Notes under the pieces: model-generated
Databases searched by the model: none
What the model saw: only the letters and a program-made list of their open reading frames with translations
Told to the model about the DNA's origin: nothing
Assembly (NCBI GenBank): GCA_028015205.1
Contig: CM051511.1
Location: 33,782,001 to 33,846,000 of the forward strand
From: Mytilisepta virgata
Lineage: Eukaryota; Mollusca; Bivalvia; Mytilida; Mytilidae
DNA: 64,000 bases
Direction: 5' to 3'
Position numbers and translations under genes: made by a program
Shown here: piece after piece, positions 12,417-25,400 of the stretch
Position numbering within the stretch: position 1 is the first letter of the stretch
Layout of the letters: every line of letters begins with the position of its first letter

Positions 12417-15400
12417 TATTGTATGGTTGTCGGGTAAAGATGAAGATGTATGAATTTTCCGGGGATTTTTCTTTATCTGCTTAAATACCTTGTTATACAT
12501 CTTTCATCATACCGAATCAACTAATCTCTTTCTGCTATCATGAAAACTACCATGCTTTGAATGTTTAATCATGACAAACAAAACAATTTTAACTTAATTA
12601 AATAACATACAATATTTGCAAGAGCATGACTCTTTTTACTTATGTACTCATTCGTTGTCATTGACATTTACTTTATGTCAATTCCTATTTCGATATCGAT
12701 ACTGGATACTAGATTTCCGACGGGATGGAATATGTATATCTGTTTTAGGAAATTATTGATATTTATACGTGAAAAGTACTTAGATTTCAAAAGGAATGTA
12801 GTATCATTATCTGTTTTGAGGAAAGTAAGAAGACGTCTTCATGTCGATCACAAATTTAGTTTTACATAAAGATGACACTTTCAGAATACATACATTTAAA
12901 CTGTAATAACACTTTATTATTTAAAAAATATCCTCAATACTTAATTCTGTTGCTTAGGTGATTTATATTGAATCTCACATTTCAAAAAATGGGATAATTT
13001 ATTTTTAGGATCTTAAATATTGCTTAACAAAGTAACAAATCATGTGTTACAATGCGACTTAAAACACTGGAACGATCCATATGATTGAAACCGTTATTCA
13101 AATGAAATACTATCTGGTTATCTTTCTATTATATTACAATAAAATACAGATAGCTAAATATAGAACTTTATTTATCGGAATTATGAAATCTACATTTGTT
13201 TCTTAAATGTAATAACTTATTTTATTATACATTTATGTACATTACTCTACTTTTAATGCATTTTCATTGGTTTACAAGAATGTGGTATTTCACCCGCTAT
13301 TTTTTATAGTGTTTCAACATATTGTATAAACATGTTAAATTAATAATGAATGTAGAATGACACGATCAGGGTAAAAGCTCCAGAAAATGAAGCAAAATTC
13401 TATCATTTATTCTTAATTAAAGAAGGGACGTCTTCATTTTGCATTTTAAAATTTATGGCATGAAACATTGGACTGCGCATGTACATGTATAAAATGAATT
13501 TATTTCAGTTTGGAACATAATTAAACAATATATTAAATTAATTTATTTTTATTAAAAACAAGAAAGTGACCATTCTTAGTTTTTTTAAATGTTTTCTTAA
13601 ATAATTTTAATCATACGTTTCGTTGTGTTATAACAGACAAAAATACATCGAAGAAAAATAATTTATGATATTTTAAAACTGTTATACATGTATTTATAAT
13701 AAACAACAAAATGAGTCACATGTTTAGCTGTTATCTCCATTTTTCGAACATGCACGGAAGTTGTCTCCCATTTACGGTGATATCTACTCTCATTTTGATA
13801 TCTAACATTTGTCACGTAATAAAAAGAGACCACGATCTCATGCAAATTTTTTCACCGGAAATATACCTCCTGCTCTTGAGAAAAGGTGTCTTCCATAGAT
13901 ATCAATGGATACATTGTAATTTTTCTGCAAATAATTTTTGCGTCCTAACAATATCTTCCACACACATTAAGGATATGTTCTGGGATATATTTTCCCACAT
14001 TTTCGTTGTCCGTTGAAGTACTTCCCATATTCAATATTTAACATGTTTAAAGAAATTTTGTTCGTTTCGCGTTCTGTCATGTAAATAGGAGACAACTCCA
14101 ATATTCGCAAGTACGGAATAACTGAAGGTGGGGCCAATGTAGAATACAAAAGAAAAAAAGAAAAGAAAAAAAAACCAAAAAACAACGGAAACACCTTATC
14201 AATACTTTGTTTGGACTTTTGATAAATGCGAGTTGATTTTTAAGAAACAAGAGGCTAACAAAAAAAGGCCAACAGTACATACCAATTACGCAACACCAGC
14301 CAACAGACATAAACCCGATCAAAAACAGATATAACGTAAAAAAACACAAAAATCACAAATTATTCACTTGTACATCCGTATACATGTATATGTTTAGCTT
14401 TTTTACATAAATGTAACCATAGTATCTTATTCAGTATACATTTTTGGTTTTCTTAATACTCATATGATTTATATAATAATAAAGAACAAAAATAATCAAA
14501 AAAAAAAAAATAATAATAATCAAATGTCAAGAACAACACAACTTATCTTAAAGTAATTTGATCTTAATTTTTCAAGCGAAAACATAATTCTTTTGTTTTT
14601 GTGTACATAAAAGCGTATTTCATTTGAGATTAACAGTCATTGATCCATATTAGACAAAGTTAATACTTTATTTAGACTTTGACAGTAAGTGATATATGTC
14701 AACCAAAATGAATGCAAGTAAGTTTAACTTATTTCAGTAATGATAGTATGATTTGTGATTCTACCAAAATGATTATGTAGATGTAGTATACCTAGTGTAA
14801 ATTTTTTTTTATCATTATCATGTTTGAATTTTGAATTTGCTTTTCAGCTTTTTATATAAAAAGGAATACTAAAAATGCTCCAATATACTAAAAGTCACGC
14901 AAAATGTATTGAAACTGATTGCATATATTTAACTAATTAAATAACATAATATACTTATTTTGACGACTGAAATGAATTCTATACGGAGAAAGAAGTGTTC
15001 TTAGACTAATAATGGTTTTTGTAAAATCTGAAATACTTTAAAAACACAGAGAAGTAAAAAAAAATAGCAATTGAATTTTATCACTCTTGATTTTAAGAAG
15101 ATTATGTAATATGTCCCATTAAAGACAAAATCATAAATAGCCTATGAGATTTTGATTTATATAGTGTCATTTATGAGCTGACACCACTGATATTTTTCGC
15201 TTCATCTTCTTGGAAAAGAAGCATTACTCCCCCAAAAGTCCGTTTATAAAAAAGTTAGATTAAATTTAGATTTCTTTCCCTGATCTTATTCATTAGGACA
15301 GTACGGCTATATTAAGGTATATATACACAGTAATATCGATTAGTTTGTATCATCTGCAATGCTGCCGTTGATTGACTATGCTTTTTGAACCAAACCATCC

Positions 15401-16412
15401 TATCTTTTGTCATCAAATTGACAAGGGCATGATTTCTAAGCCAGTCAACAATACATGCGTTTCAGTCACACACATAAACTATTTGACAGGTGCGTGATTG
15501 ATTTTACAGATAAGTTCCGGTATCGCGTTGTAATTTTAACAATTTTATTATTGAAGGGACCACAATATTAGTTCGGGAGTTCGAGCGAATGAGGTTCGCG
15601 AAACCGGGGTTTTATTTACATAGATAAAGAATGAAAATGATTGGACTTTTACACGAGTTCGACCCAACTGCCTTGTTCGAGCGATCCGAGTTCAAGCCAA
15701 TGACGTTCGACTGTATATATTATATATGCAGGAAAATCATAATTTACTTTTATCAAATGCTTCATCCCCTAATACATCCAACCCTTTTAGGTTTGAAGAA
15801 TTTTATTTACGAAATAAAAATAAATCTCTTTAACTGCATGAAGTGTGTTTATCGATCAAATAAGATTATTTGAAAATCATTTTTAATCTCTGTTTTGGCA
15901 TTATTTTGGAAACTGGTTAAGGTATATCTCCAGAATTCTGATGCATGTTGACAATGCCTTTAGATGGAATCCCCAGGTTAAAGGTCTTCTTTTGCATACT
16001 CTGCATGAGAATTACTAGAAAGTCAGCATGGTACAAAGAAAGAGCAGAGATGTACCAATTTTCTCAATTTGGAATATTGTTTATACTCTCAGTTTTGTTA
16101 AATAGCGTAACATCTGAGTATTTGAAGACATTCCTTTCTGTGTAAGGTAGCTCACTTTCAGCAATTTATTTTTTTTGTACCTTGCATACATATTGTTGGA
16201 AATCGAAATTTTATTAGATATACTCTGAATATAGGGTATATCAAAAACCGATCTATCACCCACCTTTTTCATGCGTGCCCTTAATGTCGTATAATTGACA
16301 ACATGATATTTTTGAAAGAGTTGATGATTGGTTTTTTCATTGTTGATCTTTGGATCACTTTTTGAATGATTTTATTGTCATGCATTCTACAATGGCATTG
16401 ACTGTATTTCAG
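12417..16412. other. Gene-free AT-rich region
   Basis: I see no exon with splice sites and domain content. Homopolymer and simple tracts occur at 14150-14190 (A-rich) and 14500-14520 (AAT). At 15570-15720 the words GTTCGAGCGA, GAGTTCGA and GTTCGAC recur, which may be a decayed repeat. A 31-codon hydrophobic ORF starting at ATG 16050 resembles a leader peptide but has no donor in the right phase, so I do not call it. Confidence 0.4.
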
Positions 16413-16481
16413 ACAAACTGTTGAAGATTTGTGTTGCCTTCTGTATAGTTGTTCACTCGGTACCATATACCAGTGGTTGTG
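16413..16481 (+). CDS. Gene 1, tentative leader-peptide exon
   Basis: The exon lies between ACTGTATTTCAG and GTAAGT, is 69 nt long and keeps phase 1 on both sides. It reads KLLKICVAFCIVVHSVPY, a basic then hydrophobic stretch like a signal peptide, and joins in frame to the Ig exon at 17062. There is no in-frame ATG in it, so the start codon would lie in an exon I could not place. Confidence 0.45.
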
Positions 16482-19400
16482 GTAAGTGTATGAAACATTT
16501 TTCTTTATCGCTATATGAAACTATTAATGAAAATTGTTGTAATGTTTACTGATTATTTAATATCATAATATTGTGTATTTTTCAAACTAATGAGAATAAC
16601 CCCCACGTTTGTCTTTATGTTTTTGACCAATTTTGCCGTTCAGTATAAGTTATTTCTTGGTTCTACTTCTTTTCTGAGTCGACCGTACATTTATATATTT
16701 AAACATTATAAATGAGATGCGACAATTGCATTTTTTAACACCAAAACACCTTTATTATTTAACAACTGCGTACGTCGTCATTAGAAACAGAAAATGTTCG
16801 TTTGCACTTGTTTTGATTTTTTGCAAGACCGAATTGTCCGAAAAAGTATGATAAGTTTAAAAAACTAGAAATATAAAAGAAAAGAGGCAGTTTTCATAAT
16901 TGATCATAATTTAAATTCAGTAATACAAAAAACAACCGTTTTACTAGAGTAAACATTTATATTTGAAAACGAGTTATTAAACTGACAAATTCATCTCTTT
17001 CTGTAAAAGCTTTCAGTTCCCTTTTCTGATAAATTTCTGTGTTTCTTTTTCAACTGCACAGCTGAATGGACCGTACTAACAAAGCCTGTAATTTTTGGAA
17101 AGACTGTTAAACTAGCTTGCACAGTTCATAATGTAACTGTTACGACAAATTCATCTGCTGTCACCTGGATAGGTGGTCCAAACGAAACGACTTTATCTTT
17201 TAATGGTATATCGTCAGGAAAACCAGGAAAATATAAAGTAACTAATGTACAAAACGGTACTAAATTTATATCGACCCTTGAAATAGCAAACTTTAGTGAA
17301 AATGATGTGAATTGTCACTATTCCTGTTCAGTTGGATTTCAGGAGAATCGAAAAGAATTGAAATTAACAGAGGAGAATTTTGTCCGTAAGTATTGGTTGT
17401 ACACATTTTCGTCAGGCACATGAATTCTATGAGTATGGATACAACTATTCCTTTATCAAGACTAACATGTGTAAGCAAACCTCAAATATCATCGAGAGTG
17501 ATTTTAATAATAGATATTCCATGAATATCTATCTTTGTTTTGTTTTAAAGATTGTGTATTACGATGAGAATAAATAGAAATTATAGTATGGATTGTCTAG
17601 TTTGTATTATAAACAAATCCATATATTAGAGATGGAGAAAGTAGCATATTAAGTTATTGAACACTGCACGAAAACCGTTATTCAGAAGGCAATATAGAAA
17701 TTATTTGGGAAAAAACGCGTTAAAAGCCTGAAGTACATTCAGAGATAAATATATCTGTATTTTGTAGTATATTCGGACCCTGCTATCTGCTTTATGTACC
17801 GTCCAACCTATTTTTGAAAGTAAAGAATGTGGTCATGTTGTTGGTATTATGTTTCATACGACAGAAGCTAGGGTTAATTAAAGGTAGGGAGAGGGGTTCG
17901 TTAGGTACAAATCAGATCGTTTGAAGCCTTCCGCTGTTCAGTGCCTCTGAATCTCTTTTGTGATTGCGTTTTGTTCTCTTTTATTACATTATAAAGTAAA
18001 CATTTTTCCCACATATTCTGAAGTCATACAGCTAACAATTCAATAACTATTCTTGGAAATTTTTTAATTTTACATTTGTGTTTTAAAGTGTTCCCAACCA
18101 CCACTGACATAACAGTTTTCAGCACACTTCGGAACGGACATCTGGATGTTAAATATGAAATTCGAAGAGTCTATCCCATTCCGTCATGCACTGTTATCCT
18201 GGGTGTAAGTAATAATAAAGAGAGGCAGAAATAAGATACTATATACTATATACAGATACCACGGTGAGCAAATATACATAGGCCACATAAGAATCTCGAA
18301 TTCCTCGAAAAACAAAATATATTCAATATTATTATACCTTACAGTATAATTAAATAAATCTATTGGCTAATAAATGATCACATGACATAGAATAATTCAG
18401 ATATTTCATTATAATCGGTTGTGCCTGGGAATAACCTCGGCAAAATTCATTTGTCCGATGAATAACTCTATTATTCCCAGTAGGTGAATAACCCTTACAA
18501 TCGATATGTTACACAAAAATATTTGTTCGGTATAATAAAACAGTTACGGCCCTATGAGTCGGGGAAATAACCCTTCAACAGGGTTGACCATTTTGGATAT
18601 CTCCCTCCTCAGAGGGCCGTAATTGTATAATATTTTCCATTTAACGGATCGTCAAGTTAATTTAATTATAAACTAATAAATTCGGCCTTTTCAGAGCATT
18701 AATTTTTATTTATATATAATGTAATGATTTTAGAAAACTAATAACAAGTGAAGCTCTGATCAACACGGACCAGCGTAAAACACATAGACGATGTCGTTGT
18801 CTGAGTCATGCTGAAGTAGGTAGTGATCTGCCAGCTAATATTTAAATAATCTTTATTTGAAATGCATGGTTATAGCCTATGTGTTGACAGCAAACAAAAT
18901 GAACATAATAAACAAAGTAGACTAAAGTCATATTAATATAGCATTCACAAACTTGTACAATGCCTCGTACATATGGAACAGAAAGAAAAGTGCTGTTCGG
19001 TTGTTTTAATTCACTGTTTCGTTGATTATTAATTCATCTTCTCCGACACATTTGAAAATGTAAACTATTCCATAGATATACATATAACACTTTAAAATAT
19101 ATTGAAAAAAATAAGATATATGCAATATTATCATATATGTATATTTATCTATATATATATGTGTAATTTAGAAGCCATACTGTATTGAAATTTATTTGTG
19201 TATCATTGAACAATGTATATTATAGAAAAAGGTTATTACTAAGAAAACTGAGAGTCACGTCAATGGGGTGAATGGGATATTCTACAAGATAAAAGAAACA
19301 GTCTATTATGACTTTGGTAATTCAGTTTGCAGTGGAAAGATGACAATTTCATGCGAAATAGGAAGTGAAAAAAGAAATATTCACAAAGAACATCTCGATT

Positions 19401-22400
19401 CATGTCCAGGTAAAAAAAATGAACTAGTCCGCTCCTTTGATAATAATAAATATTTGTTAGATAATACATTTAAGTAGTATATACAGCTTCAGTTAGCATT
19501 TGAGGTGGATCATGAGGCGGATTACCCGGAAGTGACGCCAGCCGGAAATGACGTCACATGAAGTGATGTCACCGGAACCTAAAGTCACGTGACCGGAACC
19601 GGAAGTACCTGGGAGTGGTTTGCGCGCATGCGCAATTGAAAGTAGTGTGGTTTCCACCATTTGTTTACGGAAGTGACGTAAGTCACGTGCCAGGACAGGA
19701 TATGTGGTCTGTGCCTGCGTGACCGGAACCGGAAGTACCCGGAAGTGGTTTGCGGGCATGCGTAACCGGAAGAGTGTGTTTTCCCGCTGTCGCGTTAGGA
19801 GATTTCGTCCGTGAGAACTGCGAGTTCCGTTTCCGATTTCCGGTTTGGCTGTCGGATCTCACATAGGGGGTCGTGAGCATAACCAATCCGGCACAACAAA
19901 ATGTGAAAACAACATCGATTGCGGACCGCATAAAACACTATTTTGTATTTTTTTCGACGTACGATGTATAAAGAAAATTTTGGATGCTTTTTAATATAGG
20001 TTAATATCATTTATTTATTTATAATCATAGATATCAACTCCCTGAGTATTACTATCATGTTAAATTGTTCTTGATCAAATAATATTAATTATTTCATCAA
20101 CCAATGTAAATCCTTTCAGGATTGAAGACATTGCTAATAAATTTACGATTTTTATGGATAATTAATTGGATTAAAATGATGATACTGGTAATAAAATGCA
20201 AACAATTACTAAATCAATTAAACAATATACCTAAAGCATGTTAAGTCAGCAATCATTAGTTTTGGGGGAAAAGGGGGGGAGGTGAGGGGTATTAAATTTA
20301 AATTTAAAAAAAAGTTTCAACAAATGTCAAATAATATTAATTCACAGACTAATGGTTTTCTGAAAGTGACTTTTGTTTTTACCGCAGAGGTAAACTGTTT
20401 TTGCCTGTGACAGAGAGACAATTCCTTTTTGTTCTGTTGAGTTAAACAAATTTCTTCCTCTATAAAATATGGTAAAATCTAGTAATTGTATTCTATGGTA
20501 CTTTATATGTAAACGGGGTAAAAATATGCACAGACTGGCAATTCTCATGTCTCAAACTGATCATATATACAATATTCTGTCATTCTATTGTACTTTATTT
20601 GTAAACAGGGTAAACATATGCACAGGCTGGCAATTCTCATGGCTCATACTGATCATATATACAATATTCTATCATTCTATGGTACTTTATATGTAAACTG
20701 GGTAAAAATATGCACAGGCTGGCAATTCTCATTGCTCATACTCATCATATATACAATATTCTATCATTCTATGGTACTCAACGGGGTAAAAATATGCACA
20801 GGCTGGCAATTCTAATAGCTCATACTGATTACATATACAATATTCTATCATTCTATGGCACTATATATGTAAACAGGGTAAAAATATGCACAGGCTGGCA
20901 ATTCTCATGGCTTATACTGATTATATATTATACAATATTCTGTCATTCTATGGTGCTTTATTTGTACATACGCTAAAAATATGCACAGGCTGGCAATTCT
21001 CATGGCTCATACTGATCATATATACAATATTCCATTATTCTCTGATACTTTATATTTGAATGGGGTCAAAATATGCACAGGCTGGCAATTCTCATGGCTC
21101 ATACTGATTATCTATACAATATTCTGTAATTCTGTGGTCCTTTATATGTAAACGGGGTCAAAATGTGCACAGGCTGGCAATTCTCATGGCTCATACAGAT
21201 CATATATACAATATTCTAGCATTTTATGGTTCTTCATATGTAAACGGGGTAAAAATATGCAAAGGCTTGCAATTCTCATAGCTCATATTCATCATCTTTA
21301 CAATATTCTGTCATTCTATGGTACTTTATATCTAAACAGGGTACCAATATGCACAGGCTGGCAATTCGCGTGGTTCATACTGATCATGACTATAATATTC
21401 TATCATTTTATTATACAATGTACTTTATTTGTAAACGGGGTAAAAATATACACAGGCTGGCAATTCTCATGGCTCATATTCATCATCTTTACAATATTCT
21501 ATCATTCTATGGTACTTTATATGTAAATGATGTACAAATATGCACAGGCTGGCAATTCTCATGGCTCATACTGATTATATACACAATATTCTATCATTCT
21601 ATGGTACTTTATATGTAAATGAGGTACAAATATGCACAGGCTGGCAATTCTCATGGCTTATACTGATTATATATACAATATTCTATCATTCTATGGTACT
21701 TTATATGTAAACTGGGTGAAAATGTGCACAGGCTGGCAATTCTCATGGCTCATCCTGATCATATATACAATATTCTATCAGTCTATGGTACTTTATATGT
21801 AAACTGGGTAGAAATGTGCACAGGCTGGCAATTCCCATTGCTCATACTAATCATATATGCAATATTCTATCATTCTATGGTACTACATATGTAAACGGGG
21901 TAAAAATATGCACAGGCTGGCAATTCTAATGTCTCATACTGATTACATATACAATAATATATCATTCTATGGTACTATATATGTAAACGGGGTAAAAATA
22001 TGCACAGGCTGGCAATTCTCATGGCTCATACTGATTATATATACAATATTTTATCATTCTATGCTACTTTATATTTGAATAAGGTAAACATATGCACATG
22101 CTGCCAATTTTCATGGCTCATATTAATCATGACAACAATATTCTATCATTCTATGGTACGTTTACAAATAAAGTACCATAGAATGACAGAATATTGTATA
22201 TATAATCAGTATGAGCCATGAGAATTGCCAGCCTGTGTATATTTGTACCCCATTCAAATATAAAGTACCATAGAATGATAGAATATTGTATATATGATCA
22301 GTATGAGCCATGAGAATTGCCAGCCTGTGCATACTTTTACCCTGTTTACATATGAAGAACCATAGAATAATAGAATATTGTATATATGATCTGTATGATC

Positions 22401-25400
22401 CATGAGAATTACAAGCCTGTGCACATTTTTACCCCGTTTCCATATAAAGTACCATAGAATGATAGAATATTGTATATATAATCAGTATGAGCCATTAGAA
22501 TTGCCAATCTGTGCATATTTTTACCCTGTTTACATATGAAGAACCATAGAATAATAGAATATTGTATATATGATCTCTATGATCCATGAGAATTACAAGC
22601 CTGTGCACATTTTTACCCCGTTAATTATAAAGTACCAAAACTGATAGAATATTGTTGTCATAATTAATATGAGCCATGAGAATTGCCAGCCTGTGCATAT
22701 TTTTACCCGATTCAAATATAAAATACCATAGAATGATAGAATATTGTACATGTATATATAATCTGTATGAGCCATGAGAATTGTCAGCCTGTGCATATTT
22801 TTACCCCATTTAAATATAAAGTACCATAGAATGATAGAATGTTGTATATATGATCTGTATCAGCCATGAGAATTGCCAGCCTGTGCATATTTTTACCCCG
22901 TTTACATATAAAGTACAATAGAATGACAAAATATTGTATATATAATCAGTATAAGCCATGAGAATTGCCAGGCTGTGCATATTTTTTACCCCGTTTACAA
23001 ATAAAGTACCACAGAATGACAGAATATTGTATATATGATCAGTATGAGCCATGCGAATTGCCAGCCTGTGCATATTTTGACCATGTTTACAAATAAAGTA
23101 CCATAGAATGATAGAATATTGTATATATGATCAGTATGGGCCATAAGAATTGCCAGCCTGTGCATTTTTTTACCCTGTTTACTTATAAAGTACGATAGAA
23201 TGACAGAATATTGTAGAGATGATGAGTATGAGCCATGAGAATTGCCAGCCTGTGTATATTTTTACCCCGTTTACATATAAAGTACAATAGAATGACAGAA
23301 TATTGTATATATGATCAGTATGAGCCATGAGAAATGCCAGCCTGTGCATATTTTTACCCCGTTTCCAAATAAAGTACCATAGAATGATAGAATATTGTAT
23401 ATATGATTCTTATGAGCCATGAGAATTGCCAGCCTGTGCATATTTTTACCCTGTTTACATATAAAGTTCCATAGAATGACAAAATATTGTAAAGATGATG
23501 AACATGAGCCATGAGAATTGCCAGCCTGTGCATATGTTTACCCCGTTTACAAATAAAGTACCATAAAATGATAGAATATTGTATATATGATCAGTATGAG
23601 CCATGAGAATTGCCATCATGTGCATATTTTTACCCCATTTACATAGCAAAAATCTAGGCACACACAAGACACAAAAAATTGAAATAAAAAAGGCGGGGGG
23701 GGGGGGCACTTTTGAACAAGTTGCAAAAGAAAGTAGAATCTGATCATACCTCACAAAAATGTCAGATGTTTACTAAACCATTGATCATGAAACTGAAACT
23801 ATAAAAAGAAGACCAAATGGAAATTAACCGAATCATATCCCATAAAAAGTAATAGACCAAATGGGAATGTAAGCATTATAAGTACAAAGCACTTTTTATT
23901 ATGTCAGTTTTATTTTTTCATATTTTTGTGTTTTAGTGCTTGGCTTGTTGAATCTAGAGCTTAAAATTTTATTGTCTGTCTTTCTATTATTCTGGCCACT
24001 GACCCAGGATGTAGGGGTGGGTTGAGTACTCACAAACATGTTTAACCCCACCATGTTGTATAAATGTCTGTCCTTAGGCAGGACCATGCATTTTCAGTGG
24101 TTGTATTGCGTCTTCTTTGTTGTGAATTGTTTAGTTTATTTTGGGATTTGTAGTGATTATTATTTAATGCTTGACATTTATTTCAGGGCCACGTAATGAC
24201 ATACATGTGTGTTGGGCTGTTGCTCAATGTTGAAAGCCACATCATTGGCGACCACTAGATGATATAGTTTTTCAAGATATTCTTTAAATCGGGATAAAGC
24301 CTAAATGACGCATACCCCATATCCTTCCCTGTTTATATCATTTTAATTAGACTGTTTTCATGTAATAAAAATGAACAGTAGACAAAATGGGAACAAGTGT
24401 TCTCATATTTAAAGCCAAACCTAATGTTTTACCTAATTCATGTTTTTTTAAATTAAATATAAGATTAAAATTTCTTTTGCTGAATAATCTGTTCTAATAA
24501 ATTTAGAAACTATAAAGATTAAAGAAGAAAGAGAAAGTATGGTTGTGTTTATATGGAGACAACTTATTATTTCTTTAATGGGAAGGGAGCTGACAAATTC
24601 TGTAGCATCAGTGTGTTTATTTTTCAAAATAGAAATTTTATTTTCCACAATTATTTTTAGGGTAGGATTATTTATTCCCCAATTGGGAAACTGGGATTAC
24701 ATCTTTCAAGATATGTGATTGCCCATTTTGAATAACGGACTTTATGATTGAATGTTTTTTTTAAATTTGGGTAGCCCGTGCAGATTTCAAGTTTTTAAGT
24801 GCAGAATTTCATAATATCAGACATCCTGCTAGCACCCCCTTTTTTACTGATATGTCTTTAAACTGTAGGACAATGCCATAATTTTATATAAAGAGGTGTA
24901 TGCCAAATTTCTTTTCCAGGCTAAAATATTATGCCCCCCCTCTTATCGAGTTTTCCGTTAGTATCAACACTGATCAACACTGTTCAAAAGTTGTGCATTT
25001 AACTGCTTATTATTTTGTCTGGGTTATTTTGTTATTAAATTATAATATGTATGTAAATGTTTGTTTTTGTTTATTTTGTTCATTTTCTGCATAATTCAAT
25101 AGCAATCAGTAAAAATCAAACACACGACATATGTTTTTGCCACCCATTCCGGGAAGTCATATATGAGACGGAAGTACCTGTTGGCTAGTAGCCGCATGAT
25201 GTGCTCACGCCGGAACTGCATCGAAATAGTTCCGCCTTTATACGCATGCGGGACGTCAAATCCTCGAGGACGAAATCTCCTCACGCGACACCGCCATTTT
25301 CCATGATTTTATTTTTTGAAGTGAACTACGTCACGTGTCAGGACCCGGATGTGTCTTCTGCGCAGATGTAGTGAGAACCGGAAAGGATTTTGCGCGCACA

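Noticed and set aside
13967..14349. Phe-rich ORFs on the minus strand
   Set aside because: They read A-rich homopolymer stretches; no splice sites or domains.
16050..16145. Leader-peptide exon of gene 1 (hydrophobic ORF from ATG 16050)
   Set aside because: The only good donor (GTAAGG near 16142) is in the wrong phase to join 16413 or 17062; it would create a stop.
20480..23645. CRISPR array
   Set aside because: Units are contiguous with no unique spacers, they invert halfway, and the context is eukaryotic.
20469..23754. Series of overlapping 60-100-codon ORFs with HRLAI.MAHTDHIYNILSFYGT repeats
   Set aside because: They are translations of the tandem array; the unit is about 92 bp, so the frame drifts and all frames and both strands give similar ORFs.
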